NCBI GenBank assembly: GCA_902728285.1
Contig: CACVBU010001038.1
Span: 162,293-226,292, forward strand
DNA length: 64,000 nucleotides
From: Clytia hemisphaerica
Lineage: Eukaryota; Cnidaria; Hydrozoa; Leptothecata; Clytiidae
Direction of reading: 5' to 3'
The first letter of the stretch is position 1; each line of letters begins with the position of its first letter. The notes beneath the pieces were generated by a model. The model saw only the letters and a program-made list of their open reading frames with translations. It ran no database searches and was not told the origin of the DNA. Both the position numbers and the translations under genes were made by a program. This document shows positions 44,701 to 56,800 of the stretch, in pieces.

Positions 44701-46359
44701 CCGCACGGGAAAGAACGAAAAAGAAAATGACTGAGAAAACTAACATACAATACATGATATTTAAATGTTTCAATTTTTCAAAAATGCAGTTGCGCTAAGA
44801 AATCATTTAAAGATTCTCCAAATTTCATTAAAGTCTCTGGAAATCTATAAAAACACTTTAAAATTTGTTTTCGCAAGAAAGATCTTTCAGCTCCCTGATT
44901 GAGCATGCGTTTGAATAGTTCTGAAATTCTGAGCAGAACATCTTCAAAAAGAAGAGTATATATTTCAATTTCAATTGTATTTCAATATATTTCAATTTCA
45001 ATTCAAAATTATAAATAATATAAGTAGCAAATAACTTTGAATGTCTTGGCAGAAACGGGGTAAATGTTATACATGTTGATGTGTATTATTCGTATTAATA
45101 TTATGTATTATCCATAACACATGACGCTAACATTGGTCGATTTGGGCTCGGTCTACTCAGGATAGTGTCTTGTAGAGGAAATTCAGTCTTCCGAATTTCC
45201 AAAAACCAAATGAAAACTTTTGGAACTCTACCATTACAAAACAGAACAATCATAAAAGTGGAGAGGCTGAAGGCTCAAAATGAGATACATTCACTAGGAA
45301 TTTGAGGAAAAAATCTCATTTGCTCAAAAGTGGGGAGGCTGAAGTCCCCCCAGTCTCCCCACTTCCGCCGGGCCTGAATCATATTTCTTGAAAGTGTTGT
45401 TGTCAGCAAAATTTTTGTAAATCGTCCTTAATATGGAAGGTAAAATAACTTTCTCAATCAATGTTCGATCTCTCGGAGTCACATTTAGTCGATATCGGTA
45501 AATAATCGAAGAAACGGTAAACTGGTATCTCTAGTGGTTATGAATCGACGAATTGGATCAAGCGGTTATCGAAGAAGATTCATTCTTTTACACCATAAAG
45601 TTTCTTCTGAAATAGAATAACTGTAATTAAAGGTTTTGTTTCTGAATAAGAGCGATATCGTTTGCTTACGTTTCAATTTTAACTTAAAAACTTTTTCATT
45701 GCATTAAATTGACAAGGATGTTGAGCCAGATTCGTCAGAAAGAGGAAAAGAAAAACATTTATTCAGCACAATATAACAATAGGGAGACATTGGCCTAATG
45801 TGTCATATGTATCTGATATGAAACGGGAGAGTTATGCAAAACAAAAACCTTTAAACTATTAAAAAAGTACTGAAACAAAGCTTTGTGCGATGTACTTTAA
45901 TACCGATGTTTAGTACCCATGTTTTAAAAGTTTTGGGGACATTTTGACAGACCTTCTATTTTTTCCAAAAGTGCTGATTCTTGCAACATAAAATTCATTT
46001 TTTGCACAAATTGATACTACTATAGAACAAAGTCCAAAGTTGGAGGTTCTGGAACATATTTGTATTTCTGTCAAGAGTGTCCAAAAAGTTCAAAAGTTTT
46101 CAAAGTGTTTTTCTTCAATGATTCTAGTTTTGACTTAGACTGATAGAAAATCACGATAGGAATGCCCAGCACAAATAAGACCAATTTCAGAATCTTCGAA
46201 GCTAAAAGCATTTAGGTCAAGAGATTTTTTTTCTTTCAAAAATATAACAGTAAGTAAAATTTGGTAAAAGTGTACAAATGTTACAAATCTGCAAAGACTA
46301 TAAAATATCACAACACGTTAAAATTACACAATTTGGTTATATTACCAACCCACGAGGGT

Positions 46360-46550
46360 ACTATTTGGGGAACTAATTTTCGCGGTTGACACCCACTTTT
46401 TACCAAAATTCTTTAATATATTCCTAGGGGTTTTTGAGGTTCTTTAGTAAAAATTGCATTTCGCGGAACTAATTTTCGCGGTAAACACCCAAAATCACGA
46501 AAATTAGTTCCCTCGAAAATTAGTCCCGCAAAAATTGGTTCCCTTTGTTA
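46360..46550. mobile_element. Repeat with GGAACTAATTTTCGCGG words
   Basis: GGAACTAATTTTCGCGGT occurs twice in direct orientation and CGAAAATTAGTTCC / GCAAAAATTGGTTCC inverted, forming an imperfect inverted-repeat unit of about 190 bp. It is a MITE-like relic; exact ends and TSD are not clear. Confidence 0.5.
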
Positions 46551-46983
46551 AGGTACACGGAAATTTCCTCAAATACTGTGGGTAGTACACAGAGTTTATC
46601 TAGGGGTCATCCATATATACGCAAAGTTTTTTCACATATTGGACACCACTCCTTGTACACAGAGAACAATAGAAATGACGTCATTTAAACTATAGACACA
46701 CGCTTCTGCTAAGTCCCCTCTCACCCTTCACTGCGTACATACTATGTGGATGCCCCCTATTTCAAATCCAAGAAGTATCAACTGATCAAACACCTTTCAA
46801 ATCTTTATGTATTGAAAGCTTTTCCATATTCTTCAGTATTTTTCATAAGAACACTTATCTCATAAGAACTTTACCTCAGTATCTCACTGCCTTTCACATT
46901 ATGTTTCGAGTACTTATCTCTCATGTGAATTAGTTACTCTCTAGATGCCCAATTTTCCTACATCCTCTTGTCATAAAAAAAAA

Positions 46984-48168
46984 TCAAACTGTATAATTTT
47001 CACCTTTTGTTGGCGAATGTCTTTCATCATCACCACTATTTATCGCCTCCTCATCACGATACTCTTTCGTCGAATCCTCAACGCCTCCGTGTGAAGTGCT
47101 TTTGAGATCGGCAGCAGAGCTAGTACTATAACCAGAACGACTGACAGTGTTGGTGCGACTTATAGTGGTCGAAGAATCCAAGAATTGGCGATAATTATCA
47201 CATCGGAACCACTCAGCAAACATAGTATACATCTCCTTCCGAAACATTTGACCAGATAAGCAATACAGTATAAAATTGATTGAAGAATTAAGGACTAGGG
47301 CAACTCTAGCTGGAGCATAAGCTGTACTGATATGATACCAAGCATCCTTGTCGTCGCTTTTGAATTGCAGCATGTAGAAACACTGAACAAGACATTGCCA
47401 CATGAGACAAAGCAGAAATGAAAAAGAAATGGTTAGAAGTATGACTGTTGTTTGGTGTTCTTTACTGCTTTTCCCTTTGGTCCTCACTGGACGGCGTTGG
47501 TAAAGTTTTCTGATGATCAACAAGTTCAATACGAAAATGAGAATCCATGGCACCAGAACGAGGACGATACAATGTCCCCAAAAATCATACATAACAGCGC
47601 TAAAGGACTTTCCATATTCAGTTTCAACGATGTTCCAAGTGTTTTGAACATTCCGCACAGGTCGATAATTAAAAAAGTGAGGAATATTAGTTAAAAACGC
47701 CAGAATGATTGTAGTGAAAATAATGATATAGCTTTTTCTGACTGTGTTCATGGATGCTGCTCGATGCGGTAGAACCACGGCAATAAATCGATTATAGGTA
47801 ATCGAAACGACCAGCCAAACGCTTGCCAATATGAAGAAAAAGTACACTGGGAATCCAATATAACAAAAGAACCAGACATAAACATAGCTGTTTTGAGCAT
47901 CAGTCGAAATATTCTGAAATCCTTCGGTCGCAGTGAAAAAGATTAATAATCCTGTATCAACGAAAGCCAAAGCGATCAAAAACATTCCAGCGCTTTTACT
48001 AGAATCGTGTCTCTGTCTATTGATTCGCTTCCATACCAAGATCGAGATGAGGTTACCAAGGAAACCAAGACAACAAAGTGTGATTCCGATATAAGCACTC
48101 ATAACAACGTGTAACCCGGTATTCCCGTCCGGTATATCCGATTCGGGTATCTGCTTGAACATATACAT
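46984..48168 (-). CDS. Class A GPCR, FMRFamide-receptor-like, single exon
   Basis: The frame has 394 residues and no intron. Helices: about 24-46 (GFLGNLISILVW, the GN motif), 57-78 (LIALAFVDTGLL, Asp71 in the usual LAxxD place), 98-123 with Cys102 at its top, 147-165, 199-219, 240-263 and 287-306. The DRY position reads TYNRF (Arg127 kept, Asp replaced by Tyr-Asn). The NPxxY region is NSSINFILY, a form common in FMRFamide and related neuropeptide receptors. Helix 6 has CLMWQC in place of CWxP. The C-terminal tail (about 320-394) is Ser/Thr-rich and acidic, suiting arrestin and kinase regulation. The start MYMFKQIPES gives a short N-terminus without a signal peptide, normal for this class. 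The ligand is likely a neuropeptide; this is inferred from family resemblance. Confidence 0.8.
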   Translation of the reverse strand: MYMFKQIPESDIPDGNTGLHVVMSAYIGITLCCLGFLGNLISILVWKRINRQRHDSSKSAGMFLIALAFVDTGLLIFFTATEGFQNISTDAQNSYVYVWFFCYIGFPVYFFFILASVWLVVSITYNRFIAVVLPHRAASMNTVRKSYIIIFTTIILAFLTNIPHFFNYRPVRNVQNTWNIVETEYGKSFSAVMYDFWGHCIVLVLVPWILIFVLNLLIIRKLYQRRPVRTKGKSSKEHQTTVILLTISFSFLLCLMWQCLVQCFYMLQFKSDDKDAWYHISTAYAPARVALVLNSSINFILYCLSGQMFRKEMYTMFAEWFRCDNYRQFLDSSTTISRTNTVSRSGYSTSSAADLKSTSHGGVEDSTKEYRDEEAINSGDDERHSPTKGENYTV

Positions 48169-48719
48169 TTTTTGTTTCTTTGTTTTGTTTAAATTTTCTA
48201 TAATTATAATAGGAAGTCGGAAGTGATTTGAAGAAATAATTAGGTATCCCTAAAGTACGATATTGCAAAATTAAAAAACCCATAATTACTTCAAAACTGT
48301 ATCATAAAAATATTCTAATAAATCGTAAAAACTCTTCTTACTTCGAATCTCTTATAAAAATATCTTACGTGACAAGCCTGGCAAAAACTGGAGTTTCGAA
48401 TACATATTACAACATATCGAGTCATATTTCTAATCTGAATATACATGTTTGAAATATAGAGCATTTGCTAATACCCGATCTGTTGACCCAGCAAAACCAG
48501 GGAAATTATCTATCTTAGAAGGGAAAACTTATTCGGCTAAAATTTAAGGCGGAAAAAATTCGTCACTTTCTTGAAAACCTTTGACACAGCTTCCTTCAAA
48601 TTGACCGGGAAGGTTTCGTCACTTTTCCCCGACTAGTTATTAAACGCGCCGCTTTCAAGTTAAAAAATCAAAACTTGCCTTTTTCGTGAGACCACCTTTA
48701 TTCCGACAAAGGTAAAAGA

Positions 48720-49004
48720 TAGTGTGCACCCCCCCAGAATAGTGGGGAGGGGGGGTTTGCTGATTTGGGTCGAAAATTTTCAGGTGGGATTTGGGGTTTT
48801 CCAGCTTTTAGGTGGGAGAAACAAGTTAAGGTGGGAGTTAATTTCTTTAGGTGGGACTTTGGGTGTTTTTGAAAAAGTTAAAGTAAAATTTCTTATTTTC
48901 AGATTTTATGATATATATTTTACGTTAAAGAAATTTTGTTTTGTTCCTCAAATTAGTATATTTTTTTGTTTTCAGGTGGGACCTGGAACCCCCTTGCACA
49001 CTAT
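48720..49004. mobile_element. MITE with ATAGTGTGCA termini and GGTGGGA words
   Basis: The left end ATAGTGTGCACCCCCC and right end GGGGGTTCCAGG…TTGCACACTAT are inverted. Inside, the phrase AGGTGGGA(C/T/G)TT recurs five times. The flanks GGTAAAAG and GTAAAAAA suggest a TSD, but it is imperfect. It lies about 550 bp upstream of the class A GPCR start. Confidence 0.6.
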
Positions 49005-49726
49005 GTAAAAAAAATGCTAGTGAGAGCCGGAGCCAACTTTAAAAAATAAAAATAGTTAACTTACGGAAAAATCAAAATATAATAGCCGCATTCTTTTTCA
49101 CCGTTCAACATATAATAGTTAACTTTAATAACAAAAACCATCAAAACGACGCCAAGGAAAATCTAGTAGATATGAAAAATACTGTATACATACATCTTTC
49201 AAAGACAAAACAGAAAAAACTAAAACAACATCATAAATTTACTCAACTTGTTTCTTTTAAGGTTTTAATTCAGATCATTCATCGTGCTTTAAACTGTGCA
49301 AAACGAAATTATATTATAGCAATTATAAATAGAAATGTCAATTAGTTAATTAAATCCTAGTGTTTTCTATGAAAAAAGGGAACTTTATGAGAGCCGAGAT
49401 AAATACCTCAATCTCTCAAAAAAACAAAAAACTAATTGATCAGGAAAAAATCTAGTTTATATAAAAAACTTCACTGATGTAAATAGTACGTCATTCCATT
49501 TTCCGGGAATCAAACCCAAAGAAAAATTACCCAGTGGTTTAACAAACAACCGAACTGTCGAGATAGAAAATTAACTTATTAAATTAACCCTGGGTTAAGA
49601 ATTCAAAAATGGACTGTCATGGTCACCCGAGAGAGCAAGATCTTTAAAAATCAAGTATTCTAGACTTAACCTACGAACTACTGTATTCTGTTGTAAAGAA
49701 ACTGGAAAACAAAATTCCCTACTATA

Positions 49727-50001
49727 AACCCCGTCTTACAGCTCCGGTGGAACTTATTCCTAACAATCGAAATCAAAATTTCTAATAAAATCCAAATGGG
49801 GATAGAAATTTTATTGTTCCCAGCTCAAAAAATCCAGTGGGGATGGTTTTGGAGTGTAATTTTTTCCATTGGATTTCAAGTGGAGATGAAAACTAAGTCG
49901 ATTACCAGTGGGGCTAAAATTATAAATTTTTCTACCGGGGTCGAAATCTTAGTAAAATTTTACATTTGGTGAGATCCACCGGGTCTGTGACACAAGGGGT
50001 G
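49727..50001. mobile_element. MITE family A
   Basis: The left end AACCCCGTCTTACAGCTCCGG is diverged and the right end GGGTCTGTGACACAAGGGGTG is well kept, with TA on both sides. The body carries the same 'ccagtggggat' and 'atttttctaccgggg' words as the other copies. Confidence 0.65.
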
Positions 50002-50756
50002 TAGTTATCGAAAATTTGAAAAAACGAGTGTTACTGATTGATCTTTTTCTTCGAGACTACACTTTCAGGGCTTTCCAGTGTTCGTCCGAACTGAAGGGCT
50101 GCTCATATAGAGGTGGGCTAGCCAGGTTCGCTCAAATCAAGTAGTTCTCATATGAGCACAATTTTTCCAAGGAAAAACGCAACCGAGAATGAGATCTCTC
50201 GGCTAACCACATCCATATGAACAGCCCCTGAGTTTTAGCCTATATACACAACACAAGAAGTCATAAAATCTTCAGAAAGCAAAGTGACAAAATAACAACA
50301 TGCATCACTGCAACACAAGCGCAACTTTAAACACTGAACAAATTTAGACAAAGAGTTTGACACGAATGACGAAAGCATACATTTAGCAAAGTAAACATTA
50401 GATCGAGAGAAGACTTTGGAGCTCTGTATTGTAACTTGAGCCTTGAACTTTTTTATAAGGTTAAATAGTCCTTCAAGATACTATAAATTACCAGTTGCAA
50501 CTGGTAAGGGTAAAAAGTGAATTGACCTTTCATCCTAAGTAGATAACCTTTCAGGGAAGTTTATTGATTCTGGATTATCATTTGGAAAAGAAGTTGACCT
50601 TTGAAATGAACGGATGACAGGATTTTGCGAAATCGTCATCTTAAGTGCTTATAAATGGACTTTGGAAATCACACTACATTCGCATGTCGATGCACGTGTT
50701 AATACGTGGCAAATCATTCAACTTTTGGCTCACAGAAAGCCTTGTTTTGTTCCTTA

Positions 50757-50977
50757 CACGTTTTTTATAAGAACATAAAGCTTCGATGGCCAAAATGTTA
50801 AGAACATGTTACGAACATTTTAAGGCTTCGCGGACTCTAAAACACCCGATTTCTTAAGAAAATGAACAAAAATACTCAAAAAATGGCGAAAATAAAAACA
50901 TGTTAAGAACATTTTTAGGCTTAATGCTCAAAAAGTTAAGAACATACGAAGGCTTTTGTTGTTCTTATAAAAACGTG
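50757..50977. mobile_element. MITE family F (CACGTTTTTATAAGAAC), TA TSD
   Basis: The ends CACGTTTTTTATAAGAAC and GTTCTTATAAAAACGTG are inverted and flanked by TA. The inner words AATGTTAAGAACA recur. A left-end stub is at 32690-32720 and a truncated relative at about 55010-55225. The family is close in design to family E (…TTTATAAGCAT). Confidence 0.75.
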
Positions 50978-51199
50978 TATCAATAATAAAAACATAACAG
51001 TGTTGACGAGGAATCAGAATTTCAAAAACTTTAAAAGCGTTCCTGAATTTACAACCATCAACCCTTAAAAGGCTATTAACTCCTTTAAAAACCAAAAGAA
51101 CAAGTGAGTATCACTTGTTACCTGGTTATGCATTTAACAAATATAATTGATATCTACGTGAGCATGACCGTTAAACAATCATTCAGAACACAAATAGTG

Positions 51200-52140
51200 A
51201 CGATCTATTAAAATTAGTCGTTTGTTTCTTATAAAAAAAACGTTTAGAAACCAAAATTTCATGCTCTTGAAATAATCTTTCATATTCAAGACTTCGTGAG
51301 CAAAAAAAAACATCTTTCTCATTAAAAAATTGAGTAATTTGGCTAAGAACATTGATGTATGCTTATTAATAGTGATTCTTATAAATAAAGATGCGTTTTT
51401 TTAGCTGAAAAATTATTTTTTTACAAAAATCTGCTTGAGCCATCTTTTACCTATTTTCATGTAAAAAATCAGAAAAAAACAATGATCCAATGTTTCACAA
51501 AGTCCAAAAAACCCTTTTTTTTAGCCGTTTTAGGCCCAAATTTGCCCAAAAACATTTTTTTTCGAAAATCGGGCTCCGTCACATTTGAGGGTTTAAAGTT
51601 ATGCATCTTTGTGCAAAAAATCATAAAGAATGAAAGAGCCAATCTCGAGAAAAGCTAATACCTAAGTAATTGATAATGTGCTTATAAAAAAATATCGAAT
51701 TTGGCCACTTTTTCTATATATAAAAACACGTTAAGCAACCAAAATTTCATGTCTAAACACACATACTCTCTAAAAGTAAGCCCTCGCCTCATGAAAAACA
51801 TCTATCTCATAAAAAAATTGAGTAATTTGCCTAAGAACATTCATGTATGCTTATTAATAGTGATTCTTATAGATAAACATGCGTTTTTTAAGTCAAATAA
51901 ATTTTTATGCAAAAATCTGCTTGAGCCATCTTTTACTTTTGATAGTACCCTACTTTCATGCAAAAAATCAGAAAAAATTAATGATTCAATTTTACACAAA
52001 GTCCAAAAAACCCGTTTTTTAGCCGTTTTTTGGCCCAAATAATTTTTTTTCGAAAATCGGGCTCCGTCACATTTTGGCCACCACCATTTTGCACCTTTGT
52101 ACCAAAAATCAAAAGATTCCTATGATTCAATCCTGAGAAA
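51200..52140. repeat. Direct duplication of about 480 bp
   Basis: Two blocks, about 51240-51620 and 51715-52110, share the order: AACGTTTAG/AACACGTTAAG with 'accaaaatttcatg', then 'attgagtaatttg…aagaacatt', 'tatgcttattaatagtgatt', 'ctgcttgagccatcttttac' and 'cgaaaatcgggctccgtcac'. They differ at many positions. A third, more distant relative lies at about 58370-58540. Confidence 0.7.
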
Positions 52141-52149
52141 AGTTGGTAA

Positions 52150-52200
52150 CAGACGAACGAACGAACGGACGGACGGACGAACAGACGAACAAACACAGGT
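52150..52200. repeat. Tetranucleotide tract (GAAC/GGAC)n
   Basis: An imperfect run GAACGAACGAACGGACGGACGGAC and then GAACAGACGAACAAAC, a microsatellite at the edge of the duplicated block. Confidence 0.8.
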
Positions 52201-52259
52201 TAATTTATAGTACCTCCACCGGGGTAGGTCCAAAAAACCAAAAGAAAAAAGCCTTAAAT

Positions 52260-53296
52260 CAGGGGGGGGGTCAACATCCAGATACCAGACCCATAGCCGG
52301 GTGGTGGTGTCTTTTTTTCCTTTAAAAGTCTGAAAAGTCAAGTTGGTATTGATGGGGGTGGGTCCCCCTTTTTTAGAAAAAAAGAGTTATCCTCAGTTGG
52401 TATTGATACCAAAATAGGGGGTGGGTACCCCTTTTTTTAAATAATATGATTCAGAAACTTGGTATCCATATCAAAATGACAGCAAAACTTTCCTAATTTT
52501 TGCCCTTATAGGTAGAAAATACCCCGGGGTACATATCAGTCTAAACAGGTTTCAATTAGATTTGTTTTAGCTTTTGAGTATAATGACTGTAAATGAGTAT
52601 TAAGTATAAATGACTTTGAAGTTTGTTTATTTTGGACTTTTTCGATATTTTCAAGTTTTATTTTTGATCAAGCCCGAAGCAAAAACATTTTTTCTGTGAT
52701 AGCATTTGGTAATGAGTGAATCTATTCTGTTCTAAAATTATGTACTAATAATAGCTCTCCTAGTTTTTGCACATCAATTATATGCAGATAATATTGATTC
52801 AGATTGATTTTGCTAGCTTCATTGGGTTTGTTTTTATTATATTTTCAGTTTTCAGTCATTTTCTATTTTAGCATATGACATTTTTTGTGTTGCGTTGAAG
52901 AAAGAGTATTTCAAAAATGAGTTTTTTAAAGTTTCTCTTAGTACCCTGTTTGTGTGGGAGGGGGTGGGTCCCCTTTAAACAGCTTTAAACTCAAATTTGT
53001 CAGATTGGTATTGGTACTAAATTAGGGGGTGGGTCCCATGATATTTTGTCAAATTCAAAAAGTCATGTTGGTATCGATACCAAGGGGGTGGGTCCCCCCT
53101 TTTTCTGAAAATTATGATTTTCAAGCTGGTATCGATACCAAAATAAGGGGGTGGGTCCCCCCTTTTTCTGAAAATTATGATTTTCAAGTTGGTATCGATA
53201 CCAATTTTGGGGTGGTGGTGTTAACTTAGCTCAAAAGGTCAAAAGTCAGGTTTTTGGGCTATGGGTTGGTATTATAAATGTTGACCCCCCCCCCTG
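52260..53296. mobile_element. 1-kb inverted-repeat element with GGTATCGATACC array, 7-bp TSD
   Basis: The termini CAGGGGGGGGGTCAACAT and ATGTTGACCCCCCCCCCTG are inverted, followed by the inner pair ACCCATAGCC / GGCTATGGGT. CTTAAAT flanks both sides (52253-52259 and 53297-53303). A CAGGG start and a 7-8 bp TSD fit the hAT superfamily. The subterminal parts hold about seven copies of the phrase TTGGTATCGATACCA…GGGGGTGGGTCCCC, each centred on a perfect palindrome. The middle (52520-52900) is plain AT-rich DNA with no transposase frame. Confidence 0.75.
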
Positions 53297-53854
53297 CTTA
53301 AATGACTTTTCCGAAATCCCGAAAAGAAAACTCTATGATGCTAATATATTTGGATTAGGAACTAAAGAAAAAATGGATATTTTTATCAGTTTTCTCTTGA
53401 CGAGAGTTTTAGAGACACACAAAAACATACCAAATACTATGAGAAGATCCTTCTTGCATCATCAGAGCTGCGATAATTTCATAATAAAGATTCTAATAAC
53501 TAACGATTAACAAGAAATGAAAATCATACAGGCACATAAATTAATCCACTTTAGAAGACTCAACAATGAAGAAAACCTGTATTAAAAGATCGCTAGCCCT
53601 ACAGCATCTGACTTGTTGATTGTATGTGAAAAAAGGCTATAAGCAAGCACATAATCGCAACATCAAGAGAACAGTTTTTTCACTCCCGGACAAATAGGTC
53701 GACTTAGAGCCATGAGAGGTTTGTATGACAAGCCTGAAGCCCTTGAACCTATCAGAATCTGGAAGGGTTGGATTAGGGATAATGGAAAATTGCATTAAGT
53801 AGCGTTAAATAAAGATGTAATAGAAATTTTAAACCTACCTTATCTCCGGATGCT

Positions 53855-56800
53855 TCAGATTTTTAGGACGTCCAGCAAATCAAGATTATCAACAGCACCC
53901 ATCAAACTGCCATTGTTATTCGATCCTTCCTTATCCACTACGTATTCTTGGTGTGGAGAAGAAGTAGCGATAGGTGGTGGACGTAGGGCACGTAGCGCAC
54001 GCATCGCATGATTATGGATGTCCTCGTTCGGATGAGTAGAGAGCTTGATCAGGTTATCGTGAAGTTTTTGGTTGACAAACTAAAAGAAAAAACGTTCAAA
54101 GTGGGAAGATTATGATCCATACCATTGAGTTTCAACCCCGAAGGGCTAGAGGCGAAACTTTAACCCTTCTCAGGCAAGAGAAGTTGAAGCCACTGATTTT
54201 CCATCCAAAACGCGCATAGAACGCGCCGTAATAATGACGACGGATTGTATCTAACGGTTGCTTTGTTTTAGAGGACTACATTTTTTGAAATCTAGCGATA
54301 GATTTTAGTTTCAATCCGGCGTTTGTGTAAAAACTACGCACAGGCGTTCTGGATGGGAAATAAGTAGTTTCATTTTCCATGTTAACAAGCAATCTCCAGG
54401 AAAGCAAGGAGATTTTCAAACATTTTTCAGTGCATAGTTGATGCGGCGAAGGTGTGTTACTTCAACGAATCTAGCTCCTTGACCGGATCGGGCTTCCCAT
54501 ATAAAAAAGAAAGTGTTTCGAGTTTTAGAGCTAACTATTCCCCATCTTGTTTTCAATTCTGTTCGTCAACAGCGTGTTTCGAATGTTTTGAAATTCAAAC
54601 GTTCGAAAATCTTACCAAGGTAAAATAGAAAACAACATCCCGGACTAGTCGACTTTAAAACTTGATACACTTTCCCGGAAAATCCGTTAGCAGTTAGTAT
54701 GTAAATAAATGATATATGTGGTTACTTCGGATGGTGAGATGTGAGGTAAAGTATCATGTTTCCATCTTGAATGAATAGCTTCTAAAACATTTGCACAACA
54801 ACACACTGCACGAAGTAAATATCGTTCTTCTTCGCCGATTGTAAGAAAGCATTCAACTGATCGAATCATCTAAAAAATAATGAATAGTTTTCACAAAGAA
54901 TCCTCATCGAAGGCACCCATTAGTATATAAGCGCAGTGCAAACTCCAATATTGTTCCGGCTACATATTTTTCAGTTTCCAGTTTCATTAAAAAATTTTTC
55001 AACTTCGAGTATTTTTATACAAGGCAAATGTTTTAGAAACCACTGGCATAGGCTTTTCCAGAAAGTATGGTACACAACACAGCCGATTTTATTTTGAGAA
55101 CAAATAGCTTTGGTGGCCAAAATATTTAGAACAAGTTTAGAACAAGTCAAAAACATTTTCAGGATTAATTAAAATTAAGAAAATCTGAAGGCTATGAAAA
55201 TTTTGGACGTTCTTATAAAAAAAGTTTAGTACTGAATCAATTAGGGAGTCGGGCAAGTTAAAAGTTTATTCTATCAGCCTCTCTTCCATTTCTCTACTAT
55301 ACAAATTATACATACCATTGCTGCCAATTCGAAATCATTTTCACAATTTCGCTTGTTCGTGGAGATGTTAACAAAGATTTTCAAGACTTGAAGCTACGAA
55401 GAGTAATAAAGAATTAATTCAGCAGGAAAAATTTTACGAAGTAGTGTCATATGGGATGGTTACTTGAATTATTTGCAGGTAATTCCAGGCTATTTTCAGG
55501 TCTGTTCAGGTTCCTAAAAAGCTTTTAATTAACCCAATAATTAGTTTTTTTTAAAAGAGATCAAGAGCAAGATTCTTTTGTCTGGGAGGAAAAATGGATT
55601 TAACACATAATTTGGTAAATTATGCAGAATTTTGAGACGGAAGACCTCTCTAAAAACTTCGCTGCGACGGAAATCCGTCTGATACGGAAGAAGTTTTGAC
55701 ACTTATTCAAACCCTCTCTTAGATTGTGAAAATTTTGCTTTTTATTTTTAAGACCCTTTTAAGAATCTTTTTTGCATTAGATACCTGAAAAAACAAATTT
55801 AATAAAACACAAAATTCACCTTCACTTGAACAATTTCACATTGCGTCAGTAACTCACAAAAAACAATCATTTTTGGGAGCAATGTCGAATGACTTTCGTC
55901 CAATGCAGTCAGATTGGTCAAAGCACACAACACAGCAGTGAAAAGTTTAATAGTTTCATCTTTGATGACATTTTTGCATAAAATTTGAATAAGTTGCGGT
56001 ATACTGTCCTGAAGAAAGAAAGCAAAAATATGAACATCAATAGACGTTTTTATAAATTACGTTACGAACATCACTTGCTTCGTTTTGAAATGATCGCCAT
56101 GGTGATTAACTCCCAGAGGATTTTATTAAAACTGCTTCCTATTCATAAAAAATCATTTTAATGTCTAAAAAGACATAATCACCATGATAATTGTTTGAAT
56201 ACGAGGCAAGTGATGTTCGTGACGAAATTTATGAAAAGGTCTATCTAGCTGGGAATTTAAAAACCCATTCTTCTAATATGCAGAATTCTCTTGCATATAC
56301 AGCATAGGGTAGATTGAGTAAAGTTCAATGAATTAGAAATGTAACAGATTATGCTGAACTCCAACGATTTTACATTGGTCGGAGGAATGATGTTCACTGA
56401 TTATAGATCATTAGTCACAAATACAAATGATTCATTTTCACCATGAAATGAATATATGATACCATACCACCGAGTAAAAACGAAAGAAAAGAGACAACTA
56501 GACGATGATCGACAGGGGAACAAAAACATCTTTAAATTAATAAATGTTACAAATGGAAAAGAATAAATATCAAAGCAAACCTTTAGTACAGTTTGATTTT
56601 GAACATTCATTGCCAAGTTATTAATCAACAAAGCAACTTGGCATTGGACATCCAAATCAGGGTACTTGATGACTTGAATAATCTTGGGTAAGTATCCAAG
56701 GCTACGAATCTTCTCCTGAAACATATGAAGGATGAGGTTTCACCATGATGCTGCTTCTTCTGGCTACTTGCAGCCCAAAGACAAGATTTTGAGTGCTCTG

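Larger units (their letters stand above)
42976..46980. other. Intergenic, no supported gene
   Basis: This 4-kb stretch between the two receptor genes has no recognised coding sequence. It contains a stub of family A MITE (43638-43680), an unusual A/C-rich block (44320-44700), and a 'TTTTCGCGG' type repeat at about 46360-46550. Confidence 0.4.
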
